In this document: positions 16,278-26,013 of the stretch, piece after piece
Layout of the letters: each line of letters begins with the position of its first letter
Position numbering within the stretch: the stretch's first letter is position 1
Assembly: GCF_040545425.1 (NCBI RefSeq)
Contig: NZ_JBEPLW010000013.1
Direction: 5' to 3' (one strand)
DNA from: Bhargavaea ullalensis
GTDB taxonomy: Bacteria > Bacillota > Bacilli > Bacillales_A > Planococcaceae
DNA: 64,000 nucleotides
The notes under the pieces: model-generated
Database searches by the model: none
Seen by the model: only the letters and a program-made list of their open reading frames with translations
What the model was told of the DNA's origin: nothing
Program-made: the position numbers and the translations under genes

Positions 16278-18254
16278 ATGGGAACTTTTTTCAGACAACG
16301 ACCGATACGGATCCCGCTTCTCGTACTGACCGTCATCATGGCAGCCGCCGTGGTGCCGCTCACCATGTACAGGGAGTGGGCAGGCGCCCTGTTCGCCGTC
16401 GCCGCGGCCGCCGCACTTGCCGTCGCCTGGCGGACGGAGGCAAAGACCTACACCGAGACGGAAAAACATATTGAGAATCTGTCTTACCGGATGAAAAAAG
16501 TCGGCGAGGAGGCACTCCTTGAGATGCCGATCGGGATTTTGCTCGTCGACGACCGGTATACGATCGAATGGGCGAACCCGTTCATGACCCAGCTTCTCGA
16601 ATATGACACGCTCATCGGCGAGGAGTTGTTCGGCCTGTCGGAAGATTTCCGGGCCTATGCCAAGGAAGATGCCGATCCCGAAGGCGTCGTCTCCCTCGGC
16701 AACCGGAAATACAAAGTGATCCACAAACCGGAAGAAAAGCTGTTTTATCTGTTCGACATCACCGAGCAACTGGAAATCGAGACGCTCTACTATGCGGACA
16801 GGACGGTTCTCGGCATGATCCTCGTCGACAACTATGACGAATTGGCATCCGGCATGGATGACCAGACGAAAAGCCGGCTGAACAGCCTCGTCACGACGCT
16901 CGTCAATGACTGGGGTGCGGAATACGGCATCTATGTGAAGCGATTCAGCTCGGACCGGTTCCTGGCCGTGCTCAATGAGTCCATCCTGCACGAACTGGAA
17001 AAAGACAAGTTCCGGATCCTGGACGCCATCCGCGAGGAAACGGCCAGGGAAAGCTCCGCGCTCACGCTCAGCGTCGGCATCGGCGCTGACTCCGGCTCCC
17101 TCCCCGAACTCGGGGAACTGGCGCAGTCCGGCCTGGACCTCGTCCTCGGACGCGGCGGTGACCAGGTCGCGATCAAGCAGCCGAGCGGGCGCGTGAAATT
17201 CTACGGCGGCAAGACGAATCCCGTCGAAAAACGCACGCGGGTCCGCGCACGGGTCATCTCCCACGCGCTGCGCGACCTCATCCAGGAAAGCGACAAGGTC
17301 ATCGTCATGGGCCACAAGCTTCCGGACATGGATGCGATCGGCGCATCCGTCGGCGTCCGCCGGATGGCACAGATGAACAATGTCGAGGGCTACGTCGTCA
17401 TTGACTTTGACGAGCTCGATCCGAGCGTCACCCGGCTGATGGATGAAATCCGTTCGGAGCCGGACCTGTTCCGCTACTTCATCACGCCGGAAGAAGCCCA
17501 GTCGCTCATCACCGAGCGGACGCTGCTTGTCATCGTCGACACGCACAAGCCGAGCTTCGTCATCGAGGAGCGGCTTCTCCAAAAGGCGGAAAAGACGGTC
17601 GTCATCGACCATCACCGCCGGGGCGAGGAGTTCATCGAAGACACGCTGCTTGTCTATATGGAGCCGTACGCGTCCTCTACGGCGGAACTCATCACCGAAC
17701 TGCTTGAATACCAGCCGAAGGGCGACAAACTGTCGATGCTTGAGGCCACCTCGATGCTGGCAGGCATCATCGTCGACACGAAGAGCTTCACGCTCCGGAC
17801 GGGTTCCCGGACATTCGAAGCCGCATCTTATCTGCGATCGAACGGGGCCGACACGGTCCTCATCCAGCGGCTCATGCGCGAGGATATCGGGACTTATCTG
17901 GAACGGGCGGACATCATCCGGACGGTGGAGTTCTTCGGCGAAGGCATCGTCATCGCGCACGGCAACGACGGGGAGCCGCACAGCCCCGTCCTCATCGCCC
18001 AGGCGGCGGATACCCTGCTGACGATGAAGGGGGTCAATGCTTCATTCGTCGTTGCGGACCGCCCCGAAGGACGGGTGGGCGTGAGCGCCAGGTCGCTCGG
18101 TGACCTGAATGTGCAGGTCATCACCGAGCGGCTCGGCGGCGGCGGCCACCTGACGAACGCCGCTGCCCAGCTGGAGGTCGGCTCGATCGGCGAAGCGATC
18201 GGCCGGCTGAAGGAAGCGATCCAAGAATCACTAGAAGGGGGAAGCGAACAATGA
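16278..18254 (+). CDS. gdpP: Cyclic-di-AMP phosphodiesterase GdpP
   Basis: Membrane-bound hydrolase of c-di-AMP, affecting wall stress and beta-lactam tolerance. Two N-terminal helices (about residues 12-50), a PAS-like domain (about 75-150), a degenerate GGDEF domain (about 170-300), the DHH catalytic domain with MGHKLPDMDAIGAS and IDHHRRGEEF (about 340-510) and DHHA1 with the glycine motif LGGGGHLTNAAAQ near the C terminus. 658 residues, normal. Its TGA overlaps the rplI ATG. Confidence 0.96.
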   Translation: MGTFFRQRPIRIPLLVLTVIMAAAVVPLTMYREWAGALFAVAAAAALAVAWRTEAKTYTETEKHIENLSYRMKKVGEEALLEMPIGILLVDDRYTIEWANPFMTQLLEYDTLIGEELFGLSEDFRAYAKEDADPEGVVSLGNRKYKVIHKPEEKLFYLFDITEQLEIETLYYADRTVLGMILVDNYDELASGMDDQTKSRLNSLVTTLVNDWGAEYGIYVKRFSSDRFLAVLNESILHELEKDKFRILDAIREETARESSALTLSVGIGADSGSLPELGELAQSGLDLVLGRGGDQVAIKQPSGRVKFYGGKTNPVEKRTRVRARVISHALRDLIQESDKVIVMGHKLPDMDAIGASVGVRRMAQMNNVEGYVVIDFDELDPSVTRLMDEIRSEPDLFRYFITPEEAQSLITERTLLVIVDTHKPSFVIEERLLQKAEKTVVIDHHRRGEEFIEDTLLVYMEPYASSTAELITELLEYQPKGDKLSMLEATSMLAGIIVDTKSFTLRTGSRTFEAASYLRSNGADTVLIQRLMREDIGTYLERADIIRTVEFFGEGIVIAHGNDGEPHSPVLIAQAADTLLTMKGVNASFVVADRPEGRVGVSARSLGDLNVQVITERLGGGGHLTNAAAQLEVGSIGEAIGRLKEAIQESLEGGSEQ

Positions 18255-18697
18255 AAGTCATTTTCCTGAAAGATGTTAAAGGCACCGCGAAAAAAGGGGA
18301 AATCAAAGAGGTTTCCGTCGGATATGCACAAAACTTCCTGATTAAAAACAAAGTGGCCGTCGAAGCGACGCCCGCTAACCTGAGCAAGCTGGAAGGCCAG
18401 AAAAAACGGGCTGAAAAAGATGCGGCCGAAGAACTGGAAGAGGCAAAGCGCCTGAAAGAACGGCTTGAAGAAGTCACAGTCGAACTGAAGGCGAAGTCCG
18501 GCGAGGGCGGCCGCCTGTTCGGGTCGATCACCTCCAAGCAGATCGCATCCGGTCTTGAAAAGCAGCATGGCATCAAAATCGACAAGCGGAAAATGGAACT
18601 TCCTGACGCAATCCGGGCACTCGGCTACACGAATGTTCCGGTCAAACTCCACTCCGATGTCACGGCGACGCTCAAGGTACATGTGACGGAAGAGTAA
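18251..18697 (+). CDS. rplI: 50S ribosomal protein L9
   Basis: 148 residues with the N-terminal motif MKVIFLKDVKGTAKKGEIKE and the long connecting helix rich in Lys/Glu. Coupled to gdpP by an ATGA overlap with GAAGGGGG upstream; dnaC follows 12 bp later. Confidence 0.98.
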   Translation: MKVIFLKDVKGTAKKGEIKEVSVGYAQNFLIKNKVAVEATPANLSKLEGQKKRAEKDAAEELEEAKRLKERLEEVTVELKAKSGEGGRLFGSITSKQIASGLEKQHGIKIDKRKMELPDAIRALGYTNVPVKLHSDVTATLKVHVTEE

Positions 18698-18709
18698 GGA
18701 GAGAACGAA

Positions 18710-20059
18710 ATGGAAACATTCGACCGGATTCCGCCGCATAACAACGAAGCCGAACAGTCGGTCATCGGCGCGATTTTCCTGGAACCCCAGGCGCTCATCT
18801 CTGCCGCTGAAACACTTGTCGCGGACGACTTCTACCGGGTCTCCCACCAGAAGATCTTCCAGACGATGGTCTCGCTCAGCGAACGGGGTGAAGCGATCGA
18901 TGTCGTCACGGTCACCGAGGAGCTGTCGGCAAAGAAAGAACTTGAAGACGTAGGCGGCATCTCCTATCTGACCGAGCTTGCCAACACCGTTCCGACCGCT
19001 GCGAACATTTCCCACTATGCCCGCATCGTCGAGGAAAAGGCCCTTCTGCGGCGTCTTATCCGGACGGCGACCGGCATCGTCGAAGACGGCTTCACGCGCG
19101 AAGACGAAGTGGAGGATGTCCTCGCCGAGGCGGAAAAGAAAATGATGGAAGTCGCAAGCCGGAAAAACTCGGGCGACTTCAAGCACATCAAAGATGTCCT
19201 CGTCCAGACGTACGACAACATTGAACTGCTTCATACGAGAAAAGGCGATGTGACCGGGATTGCGACCGGATTCCGAGACCTTGACCATATCACGGCCGGA
19301 TTCCAGCGCAACGACCTGATCATCGTCGCCGCCCGCCCGTCCGTCGGGAAGACGGCCTTCGCGCTGAACGTCTCGCAGAACGTCGCGACGAAGGCCGGTG
19401 AAAATGTTGCCATCTTCAGCCTGGAGATGGGCGCCGACCAGCTTGTCATGCGGATGCTCTGTGCGGAAGGCAACATCGACGCCCAGGTGCTCCGGACGGG
19501 GGCGCTCGAGGCGGAGGACTGGCGCAAGCTGACGATGGCGATGGGCAGCCTGTCGAACGCCGGCATTTTCATCGACGACACGCCCGGCATCCGGGTGGGA
19601 GAAATCCGGTCGAAATGCCGCCGGCTGAAACAGGAGCACGGTCTTGGAATGATCATGATCGACTACCTCCAGCTCATCCAGGGCAGCGGCTCCTCCAGGG
19701 ACAACCGCCAGCAGGAAGTTTCGGAAATCTCCCGCTCGCTCAAGGGACTGGCCCGTGAGCTTCAAGTGCCGGTCATTGCCCTGTCCCAGCTTTCCCGTGG
19801 CGTGGAACAGCGCCAGGACAAGCGTCCGATGATGTCGGATCTGCGGGAGTCGGGTTCCATCGAGCAGGATGCGGACATCGTCTCCTTCCTGTATCGTGAA
19901 GACTATTACGACAAGGAAACCGAAGACCAGAACATGATTGAAATCATCATCGCCAAGCAGCGGAACGGCCCGACCGGCACGGTGAAGCTCGCCTTTGTGA
20001 AGGAGTACAATAAATTCGTCAATGTCGACTGGAGCCAGCACGAAGCACCGCCGGCATAA
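18710..20059 (+). CDS. dnaC: Replicative DNA helicase (DnaC in Bacillus, DnaB family)
   Basis: Hexameric 5'-3' helicase of the replisome. N-terminal domain starts PPHNNEAEQSVIGAIFLEPQ; RecA-like motor has AARPSVGKTAFALN (Walker A), MIMIDYLQLIQG (Walker B) and the C-terminal DLRESGSIEQDADIV. 449 residues. No intein or insertion. Last gene of the yybS-gdpP-rplI-dnaC unit. Confidence 0.97.
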   Translation: METFDRIPPHNNEAEQSVIGAIFLEPQALISAAETLVADDFYRVSHQKIFQTMVSLSERGEAIDVVTVTEELSAKKELEDVGGISYLTELANTVPTAANISHYARIVEEKALLRRLIRTATGIVEDGFTREDEVEDVLAEAEKKMMEVASRKNSGDFKHIKDVLVQTYDNIELLHTRKGDVTGIATGFRDLDHITAGFQRNDLIIVAARPSVGKTAFALNVSQNVATKAGENVAIFSLEMGADQLVMRMLCAEGNIDAQVLRTGALEAEDWRKLTMAMGSLSNAGIFIDDTPGIRVGEIRSKCRRLKQEHGLGMIMIDYLQLIQGSGSSRDNRQQEVSEISRSLKGLARELQVPVIALSQLSRGVEQRQDKRPMMSDLRESGSIEQDADIVSFLYREDYYDKETEDQNMIEIIIAKQRNGPTGTVKLAFVKEYNKFVNVDWSQHEAPPA

Positions 20060-20106
20060 ACACGAACGTTGGATGCAATCATGCATCCTCACGTTCGTGT
20101 TTTTTC
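20060..20106 (+). terminator. Terminator after dnaC
   Basis: ACACGAACGT pairs with ACGTTCGTGT and an inner GGATGCA/TGCATCC stem extends it; a T-run follows at 20100-20105. Confidence 0.9.
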
Positions 20107-20135
20107 TTGACCTTCGGGGGGAACACTGATAAACT
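20107..20135 (+). promoter_or_regulatory. Promoter for purA
   Basis: TTGACC (20107-20112), 17-base spacer, TAAACT (20130-20135), starting directly after the dnaC terminator. No PurR box was recognised. Confidence 0.6.
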
Positions 20136-20188
20136 GAATCTGTTTGAAATCGGACGTGAACGAATCCGTCCATCGGAGGTGCAGATCT

Positions 20189-21475
20189 ATGCCATCAGTG
20201 GTGGTAGTCGGAACGCAGTGGGGAGACGAAGGAAAAGGGAAGATCACCGACTTCCTGTCGGAGCATGCAGAAGTCATCTCGCGTTATCAGGGCGGGAACA
20301 ATGCAGGCCATACGATCATCTTCGGCGGTGAAACATACAAGCTTCACCTCATCCCTTCCGGAATCTTCTACGAGGAGAAAACCTCGGTCATCGGCAACGG
20401 GATGGTCGTCGACCCGAAAGCGCTTGTACAGGAGCTGGAAGGGCTGCAGGCACGCGGCGTCCGGACGGACAATCTGCGCATTTCGAACCGCGCCCACGTG
20501 ATCCTGCCGTATCATATCAAGCTCGACGAAGTGGAGGAACTCCGCAAGGGCGACAACAAGATCGGCACGACAGGCAAAGGGATCGGACCGGCTTACATGG
20601 ACAAGGCCGGCCGGATCGGCATCCGGATTGCCGATCTGCTCGACAAGGAAGTGTTCGAGGAGAAACTCTCCCGCAACCTGGCCGAGAAAAACCGCCTGCT
20701 TGAGAAGTTTTATGAGACCGGCGGCTTCACGGTCGAGGAAATCCTCGATGAATACTACGACTACGGGCAGAAGATCGCACAGTATGTGACGGATACATCA
20801 AAAGTGTTGAATGACGCGCTGGATGAGGGACGCCGCGTCCTGTTTGAAGGTGCCCAGGGCGTCATGCTCGACATCGACCAGGGGACGTATCCGTTCGTCA
20901 CCTCGTCCAACCCGGTTGCAGGGGGCGTCACGATCGGTGCCGGCGTGGGCCCGACAAAGATCGACCACGTTGTCGGCGTCTGCAAGGCCTATACTTCCCG
21001 CGTCGGCGACGGCCCGTTCCCGACGGAGCTCTTTGATGAAGTCGGCAACCAGATCCGTGAAGTCGGCAAGGAGTACGGCACGACCACGGGACGCCCGCGC
21101 CGCATCGGCTGGTTCGATACGGTTGTCGTCCGGCATGCCCGCCGTGTGAGCGGCCTGACGGATCTGACGGTCAACTCGATCGACGTGCTCACCGGTCTCG
21201 ACACGGTGAAACTCTGCACCGCCTACCGGTACAACGGAGAACTGCTGACCGAGTATCCGGCCAACCTTCGGATTCTGGATCAGTGCGAGCCGGTCTATGA
21301 AGAAATGCCGGGCTGGCACGAAGACATCACCGGCTGCCGTTCACTCGATGAGCTTCCGGAGACGGCCCGCCATTATCTTGAGCGCATCGCCCAGCTCACC
21401 GGCGTCCAGATCTCCATCTTCTCGGTCGGCCCCGACCGTACACAGACGAACATCATCAAGAGCGTCTGGCGCTGA
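20189..21475 (+). CDS. purA: Adenylosuccinate synthetase
   Basis: GTP-dependent conversion of IMP and aspartate to adenylosuccinate, first AMP-specific step. N-terminal GTQWGDEGKGKITDFL is the P-loop signature; YQGGNNAGHTI and GTTGRPRRIGWFDTVVVRHA in the C-terminal half are conserved. 428 residues. ATG 20189 has GGAGGTG at 7 bases. Monocistronic between a promoter and a strong terminator. Confidence 0.97.
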   Translation: MPSVVVVGTQWGDEGKGKITDFLSEHAEVISRYQGGNNAGHTIIFGGETYKLHLIPSGIFYEEKTSVIGNGMVVDPKALVQELEGLQARGVRTDNLRISNRAHVILPYHIKLDEVEELRKGDNKIGTTGKGIGPAYMDKAGRIGIRIADLLDKEVFEEKLSRNLAEKNRLLEKFYETGGFTVEEILDEYYDYGQKIAQYVTDTSKVLNDALDEGRRVLFEGAQGVMLDIDQGTYPFVTSSNPVAGGVTIGAGVGPTKIDHVVGVCKAYTSRVGDGPFPTELFDEVGNQIREVGKEYGTTTGRPRRIGWFDTVVVRHARRVSGLTDLTVNSIDVLTGLDTVKLCTAYRYNGELLTEYPANLRILDQCEPVYEEMPGWHEDITGCRSLDELPETARHYLERIAQLTGVQISIFSVGPDRTQTNIIKSVWR

Positions 21476-21488
21476 TTCAATATTATCC

Positions 21489-21525
21489 ATGCCGCCCTCC
21501 CCTTTTTGGGGAGGGCGGCATTTTT
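21489..21525 (+). terminator. Terminator after purA
   Basis: ATGCCGCCCTCCCC (21489-21502) pairs perfectly with GGGGAGGGCGGCAT (21508-21521) around a T5 loop, then T5. Confidence 0.95.
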
Positions 21526-21700
21526 GCGTCCGGATTCAAGGAAAAGGAAGTGTGTGTTGGAATTGGGGCACTATTTACAGTTAGATTACAAGTGATCAAA
21601 CAACATTGTTTCCTTCTTATATAACTGTTAAGGTGAACAGGCTGAATTCAATCTAAATAAACCAGAGAGAGAGAGAACACGGAAAGGGAAGCGGAATGAG

Positions 21701-23179
21701 ATGAACAAAAAGAAAAATGGCCTGTCACGGAAACATCATATAAACAGCCGGAAAAAGCCTTCATTCAAAGGCCGGACGGGAGCGGCGATCATGGTCGGCC
21801 TGCTGCTGTTCACCGGCACCGGCTTTGCAAAGGAAAACCTTCACGACCTCTATCACGTCTATGACGGCGACAAATATGTCGGCACGGTCGCAGATCCTGC
21901 AATCGTCAAGCAGGTGAAGAACGAGAAGCTGGGTGCGGCTGAAGAGGAGCATGCAGACCTGGACCTTGTCGCCGGACGCAATGTCTCCGTTGTCCAGGAA
22001 AAAGTGTTCGGCCAAGAGCCCCGCAACGATGAAACCGTCCGCCAAAAGCTCGAGGACAAGGTGGCGGTCGAAACAAAGGCTGTGGCCGTCGTCGCTGCAG
22101 GAGAAACCGTCACCCACGTGAAAGACAAAGCGGCCTACGAGAAGATGACCCGGCAGCTGAAGCTTGCCCACGTGAAGGAAGAGGAACTCGCTGCATTCGA
22201 ACAAACCGAACAGGCGGCAAAGGACGGAACGCCGTCCTCCCCGCTCAACGAAGGCGAAACCCGCGTGACTTCCGTCCAGATCCTGGCTGACCTTGCGCCA
22301 CGAGACGTCTACACATCGCCCGCCCGCGTGCAGACGGCCGAAGAAGCGGCTGCGCTCCTGCTCAAGGGCAAGGAAGTTGTGAAGGATTACAGCGTCGGCA
22401 AAGGAGACGTCCCCGAAAAGATCGCCAAGTCATTCGGCATCGGAACGGACCGGCTTCTCGAGATGAACCCGGGTCTCTCGGCCGACACGCTCATCCATCC
22501 CGGCGACGTGCTGAAAGTACCGGACAGCGAGCCGTTTGTCCAGGTCGCGGTCACCCGTGAGATGAAAAGGGCCGTCCCTCTTCCCCACCGGACGGTCACT
22601 GAAAAAGACGCCGGCCTTCCCAAGGGAGAAACGGCCGTCAAACAGGCCGGCCAAGACGGAAAAAAAGAACTCACCGAAGTAGCACTTCACGTGAACGGCG
22701 TGAAAACCGAGGAGACGGTGACGGAAGAAGAGGTCCTCGCCGAACCAGTCGATGAAATTGTCCGAGAAGGCACCAAGGTACTGGTCGGACAGGGTTCCGG
22801 CAAGTTCATGTGGCCCGCACAGGGCGGTTACATTTCAAGCCACAAAGGCGCCCGCTGGGGTCGTCAGCACAACGGCATCGACATTGCCCGGCCGTCCGGG
22901 CGCACAATCGTCGCCGCGGACAGCGGGACCGTCAAGGCTGCCGGTCCACTCGGAGGCTTCGGCAACCGCATTGAGATTGATCATGGGAACGGCTACACAA
23001 CCCTCTATGCCCACCTTGCCTCGATTGGGGTGAAGCCGGGCCAGAAACTTGAAAAGGGCGCCCAGATCGGCGTCATGGGCTCTACGGGCCATTCCACCGG
23101 CCTGCACCTGCATTTTGAAGTGAGAAAGAACGGCGCGCTGATCGACCCGCTCACCGTCGTCAGCCCATCTTCCAAATAA
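21701..23179 (+). CDS. Secreted M23-family peptidase with LysM and G5 domains
   Basis: Probable cell-wall hydrolase or wall-morphogenesis factor. Basic N terminus followed by one hydrophobic segment (about residues 29-43), a signal peptide or anchor; a central LysM-like module (VKDYSVGKGDVPEKIAKSFG ... NPGLSADTLIHPGDVLKVP, about 225-275); a G5-like module (about 300-365, with GVKTEETVTEEEVL); and a C-terminal lytic M23 domain with HNGIDIA and HSTGLHLHFEV zinc and active-site motifs. 492 residues. It sits 300 bp before walR; WalR commonly controls such hydrolases, but no clear WalR box was found. Confidence 0.92.
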   Translation: MNKKKNGLSRKHHINSRKKPSFKGRTGAAIMVGLLLFTGTGFAKENLHDLYHVYDGDKYVGTVADPAIVKQVKNEKLGAAEEEHADLDLVAGRNVSVVQEKVFGQEPRNDETVRQKLEDKVAVETKAVAVVAAGETVTHVKDKAAYEKMTRQLKLAHVKEEELAAFEQTEQAAKDGTPSSPLNEGETRVTSVQILADLAPRDVYTSPARVQTAEEAAALLLKGKEVVKDYSVGKGDVPEKIAKSFGIGTDRLLEMNPGLSADTLIHPGDVLKVPDSEPFVQVAVTREMKRAVPLPHRTVTEKDAGLPKGETAVKQAGQDGKKELTEVALHVNGVKTEETVTEEEVLAEPVDEIVREGTKVLVGQGSGKFMWPAQGGYISSHKGARWGRQHNGIDIARPSGRTIVAADSGTVKAAGPLGGFGNRIEIDHGNGYTTLYAHLASIGVKPGQKLEKGAQIGVMGSTGHSTGLHLHFEVRKNGALIDPLTVVSPSSK

Positions 23180-23189
23180 TTTTCCGCCG

Positions 23190-23232
23190 ACCGGCCGGGA
23201 AGCTGCCTCCACCGCTTTCCCGGCCGGTTTTG
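23190..23232 (+). terminator. Terminator after the M23 peptidase gene
   Basis: ACCGGCCGGGAA (23190-23201) pairs with TTCCCGGCCGGT (23217-23228), then TTTG. Confidence 0.75.
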
Positions 23233-23282
23233 TAGTCTGTTCTTTGTTCCCCGGGCGGCCGCCGGCGGCATGCGGTTTTTGT

Positions 23283-23374
23283 CGGGAAATCATCCCCCGG
23301 CCGGCAGGCATTCCGGGAAATAAGTCGGGAAATGACGAATATTGCCCGGGAAATATTTCACGGTTGAATTTCCC
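23283..23374. promoter_or_regulatory. Cluster of Noc-box-like half-sites
   Basis: CGGGAAAT occurs at 23283, 23314, 23326 and 23347; the last lies in ATTGCCCGGGAAAT (23341-23354), 13 of 14 to the Noc box. ATTTCCC follows at 23368. Binding by Noc is inferred from sequence only. Confidence 0.5.
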
Positions 23375-23479
23375 TCTCTGTTTGGCGAAGCGGACGGATG
23401 CGGAACGGGCCGACTCGTGATAGCATAGGAAGAATAAAGGATTTGTAGAACGCTTACGCGGAGAAGGGAAGTAAAATGC

Positions 23480-24187
23480 ATGAACAAGACAATTCTTGTA
23501 GTGGATGATGAAAAACCGATTGCGGACATTCTCCAGTTCAATTTAAAAAAAGAAGGCTATTCGGTCGTCACGGCCTATGATGGTGAAGAAGCGATCGCCA
23601 AAGCGGAAGAAGTCCAGCCGGATCTCGTTCTTCTGGATATTATGCTGCCAAAAAAAGACGGGATGGAAGTATGCCGTGAGCTGCGAAAAAAATACGATTT
23701 TCCGATCATCATGCTGACGGCGAAAGACTCGGAGATCGACAAAGTCCTCGGGCTTGAGCTTGGTGCGGACGACTATGTGACAAAACCGTTCAGCACACGG
23801 GAACTCATCGCCAGGGTGAAGGCGAACATGCGCCGCCACCAGGCCGCACCGGCAGAGCAGGAAGGCGAGGTGTCCAATGACATCGTCGTCGGCAACCTGA
23901 CGATCCAGCCGGATGCCTACCTGGTCCTCAAGCGGGGCGACCAGATCGAGCTCACGCACCGCGAGTTCGAACTGCTTCATTACCTCGCCAAGCATATCGG
24001 CCAGGTGATGACGCGCGAGCACTTGCTCCAGACCGTATGGGGCTATGACTACTTTGGAGATGTGCGGACAGTCGACGTCACGATCCGGCGCCTGCGCGAG
24101 AAGATTGAAGACAATCCGAGCCACCCGGCCTGGATCGTCACGCGCCGCGGGGTCGGATACTATTTGCGCAATCCTGAACAGGAGTAA
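23480..24187 (+). CDS. walR: Response regulator WalR (YycF)
   Basis: Essential OmpR-family regulator of cell-wall metabolism. Receiver domain with VVDDEKPIADIL and phospho-acceptor aspartate in LLDIMLPKKDGM (about residue 53), then a winged-helix DNA-binding domain (LTHREFELLHYLA ... DVRTVDVTIRRLREKIE). 235 residues. walK begins 5 bp after the stop. Confidence 0.97.
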   Translation: MNKTILVVDDEKPIADILQFNLKKEGYSVVTAYDGEEAIAKAEEVQPDLVLLDIMLPKKDGMEVCRELRKKYDFPIIMLTAKDSEIDKVLGLELGADDYVTKPFSTRELIARVKANMRRHQAAPAEQEGEVSNDIVVGNLTIQPDAYLVLKRGDQIELTHREFELLHYLAKHIGQVMTREHLLQTVWGYDYFGDVRTVDVTIRRLREKIEDNPSHPAWIVTRRGVGYYLRNPEQE

Positions 24188-24192
24188 CCAGG

Positions 24193-26013
24193 ATGCAGAA
24201 AGTGGGCTTTTTCAGGTCCATCCATGTGAAGTTCGTCATCATCTATGTGCTGCTCATCCTCATCGCCATGCAGATCATCGGCATTTACTTTGCGCGCGGC
24301 CTGGAGCAGACTCTGCGTGACAACTTCCAGAAGTCCATCGAGGACAGGGTGAACCTGCTGGAATTCAGCGTAAGAGAGGAAATGCTAAAAACACGTTCAG
24401 AGGAGGATCCGACACTTGAGCAGAGCCTCCGTTCCGTGCTGTCCGGATTTTCCTCCGATGACATCATCGAAGTGCGGGTCATTGACTCGAAATACCGGAT
24501 CCTGGCCACTTCGGAGCTGGACAATCAGACACTGGTCGGACAGCGGACAAACGAGGACCTGATCCGGAACTCGATCAATGCGGAGTCGGAGTTCAAGAAT
24601 ACGTTCCGTGACAAGACGAACAAGCGGGTCTGGGTGCTCGCGGAACCGATCGTCGCGGACGGCGAAGTGATCGCCTCCCTTTACATTCAGTCCAACATTG
24701 AAAAAGTGTTCAAGCAGATCAATGAGATCAACCAGATCCTTGCGGGCGGGACCGCCTTCTCGCTTGCCATCACCGTCGTCCTCGGCATCCTGATCGCCCA
24801 GACGATCACCCGGCCGATTGCGGACATGACGAAACAGGCGACCGCGATGGCGAAAGGAAACTTCGCCCGAAAAGTCCGTGTGTACGGACAGGATGAAATC
24901 GGCGAACTGGCGAAGGCGTTCAACCACCTGACGACCCGGCTTCAGGAAGCCCAGTCCTCGACGGAATCCGAACGGCGCAAACTGGCATCTGTCCTTTCTA
25001 ATATGACGGACGGTGTCATCTCGACGGACCGAAAAGGGCGCATCATCCTGATCAACGATACGGCGCTCGGCATGCTCGGCGTGCCCCGTGAGCACGTTCT
25101 CAACCGTCCTGCCCCGACCGTGCTCGGGCTGGAGCAGGATTACACGTTTGAAGACCTCGTCGACCAGAAAGAGCCGGTGACGATCGACTTCAGCACGGAC
25201 GAGCAGCCTTACATTCTGCGGGCGAACTTCTCGGTCATCCAGAAAGAAACCGGGTTCGTGAACGGGCTCATCGTCGTCCTGCACGACATCACCGAGCAGG
25301 AGAAGATCGAGATGGAGCGGCGGGAATTTGTTTCAAACGTTTCCCACGAGCTCCGGACGCCGCTCACCTCGATGAAGAGCTATCTGGAGGCGCTCGCGGA
25401 CGGTGCATGGAAAGACGAGGAAATCGCCCCGTCATTCCTTCACGTGACCCAGACCGAGACCGAGCGGATGATCCGGCTTGTTTCGGATCTGTTGCAGCTC
25501 TCGCGCATGGACAGCCGGGAATACGAACTCAATGCCGATATCGTGGATTTCGTGAAGTTCTTCCACCGGATCATCGACCGGTTTGAGCTGATGAAGTCAA
25601 AAGAGGTCCAGTTCATCCGCCTGATTCCGCCGGGTCCTCTTTACACGGAAATCGACATGGACAAAATGACGCAGGTCATCGACAATATCATCTCCAATGC
25701 ACTGAAATACTCGCCGGATGGAGGCAATGTCCGTTTCTCCATCATCGTGGAAGACGAACGTCTGAAAGTGGCTGTTTCAGATGACGGCATGGGCATACCG
25801 GAAGCGAATGTCAAACGGATTTTTGAGCGGTTCTACCGCGCGGACAAAGCCCGCTCCCGTGCCATGGGCGGGACCGGCCTCGGCCTTGCAATCGCCAAGG
25901 AGATGATCAATGCCCACGGAGGCAGCATCTGGGCGGAAAGCGAGGAAGGCAAAGGAACCACCGTCTTCTTCACATTGCCGTTTGAGGTGGAAGAGGCAGG
26001 TGAATGGGATTGA
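24193..26013 (+). CDS. walK: Sensor histidine kinase WalK (YycG)
   Basis: Partner of WalR. First helix (about residues 10-32), extracytoplasmic PAS-like domain (to about 180), second helix (about 183-203), HAMP, cytoplasmic PAS (about 265-365), HisKA with VSHELRTPLTSMKSY (His near residue 385) and HATPase with DNIISNALKYSPDGG and GTGLGLAIAKEM. 606 residues, complete. Overlaps walH by 10 bp. Confidence 0.97.
   Translation: MQKVGFFRSIHVKFVIIYVLLILIAMQIIGIYFARGLEQTLRDNFQKSIEDRVNLLEFSVREEMLKTRSEEDPTLEQSLRSVLSGFSSDDIIEVRVIDSKYRILATSELDNQTLVGQRTNEDLIRNSINAESEFKNTFRDKTNKRVWVLAEPIVADGEVIASLYIQSNIEKVFKQINEINQILAGGTAFSLAITVVLGILIAQTITRPIADMTKQATAMAKGNFARKVRVYGQDEIGELAKAFNHLTTRLQEAQSSTESERRKLASVLSNMTDGVISTDRKGRIILINDTALGMLGVPREHVLNRPAPTVLGLEQDYTFEDLVDQKEPVTIDFSTDEQPYILRANFSVIQKETGFVNGLIVVLHDITEQEKIEMERREFVSNVSHELRTPLTSMKSYLEALADGAWKDEEIAPSFLHVTQTETERMIRLVSDLLQLSRMDSREYELNADIVDFVKFFHRIIDRFELMKSKEVQFIRLIPPGPLYTEIDMDKMTQVIDNIISNALKYSPDGGNVRFSIIVEDERLKVAVSDDGMGIPEANVKRIFERFYRADKARSRAMGGTGLGLAIAKEMINAHGGSIWAESEEGKGTTVFFTLPFEVEEAGEWD

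Larger units (their letters stand above)
23180..23479. other. Intergenic region before walR
   Basis: No gene. It contains the terminator of the peptidase gene (23190-23232) and a cluster of four CGGGAAAT half-sites plus ATTTCCC (23283-23374). I could not identify a confident walR promoter; only an AT-rich tract around 23430-23460 precedes the gene. Confidence 0.55.

Noticed and set aside
22680..22700. ACTTCACGTGAACG in the M23 peptidase gene as a parS site
   Set aside because: Only the central CACGTG core and a few flanking bases match. It lacks the TGTT and AACA arms needed for a credible ParB site.
25436..25452. CCTTCACGTGACCC in walK as a parS site
   Set aside because: The core alone is present; the outer arms do not match.
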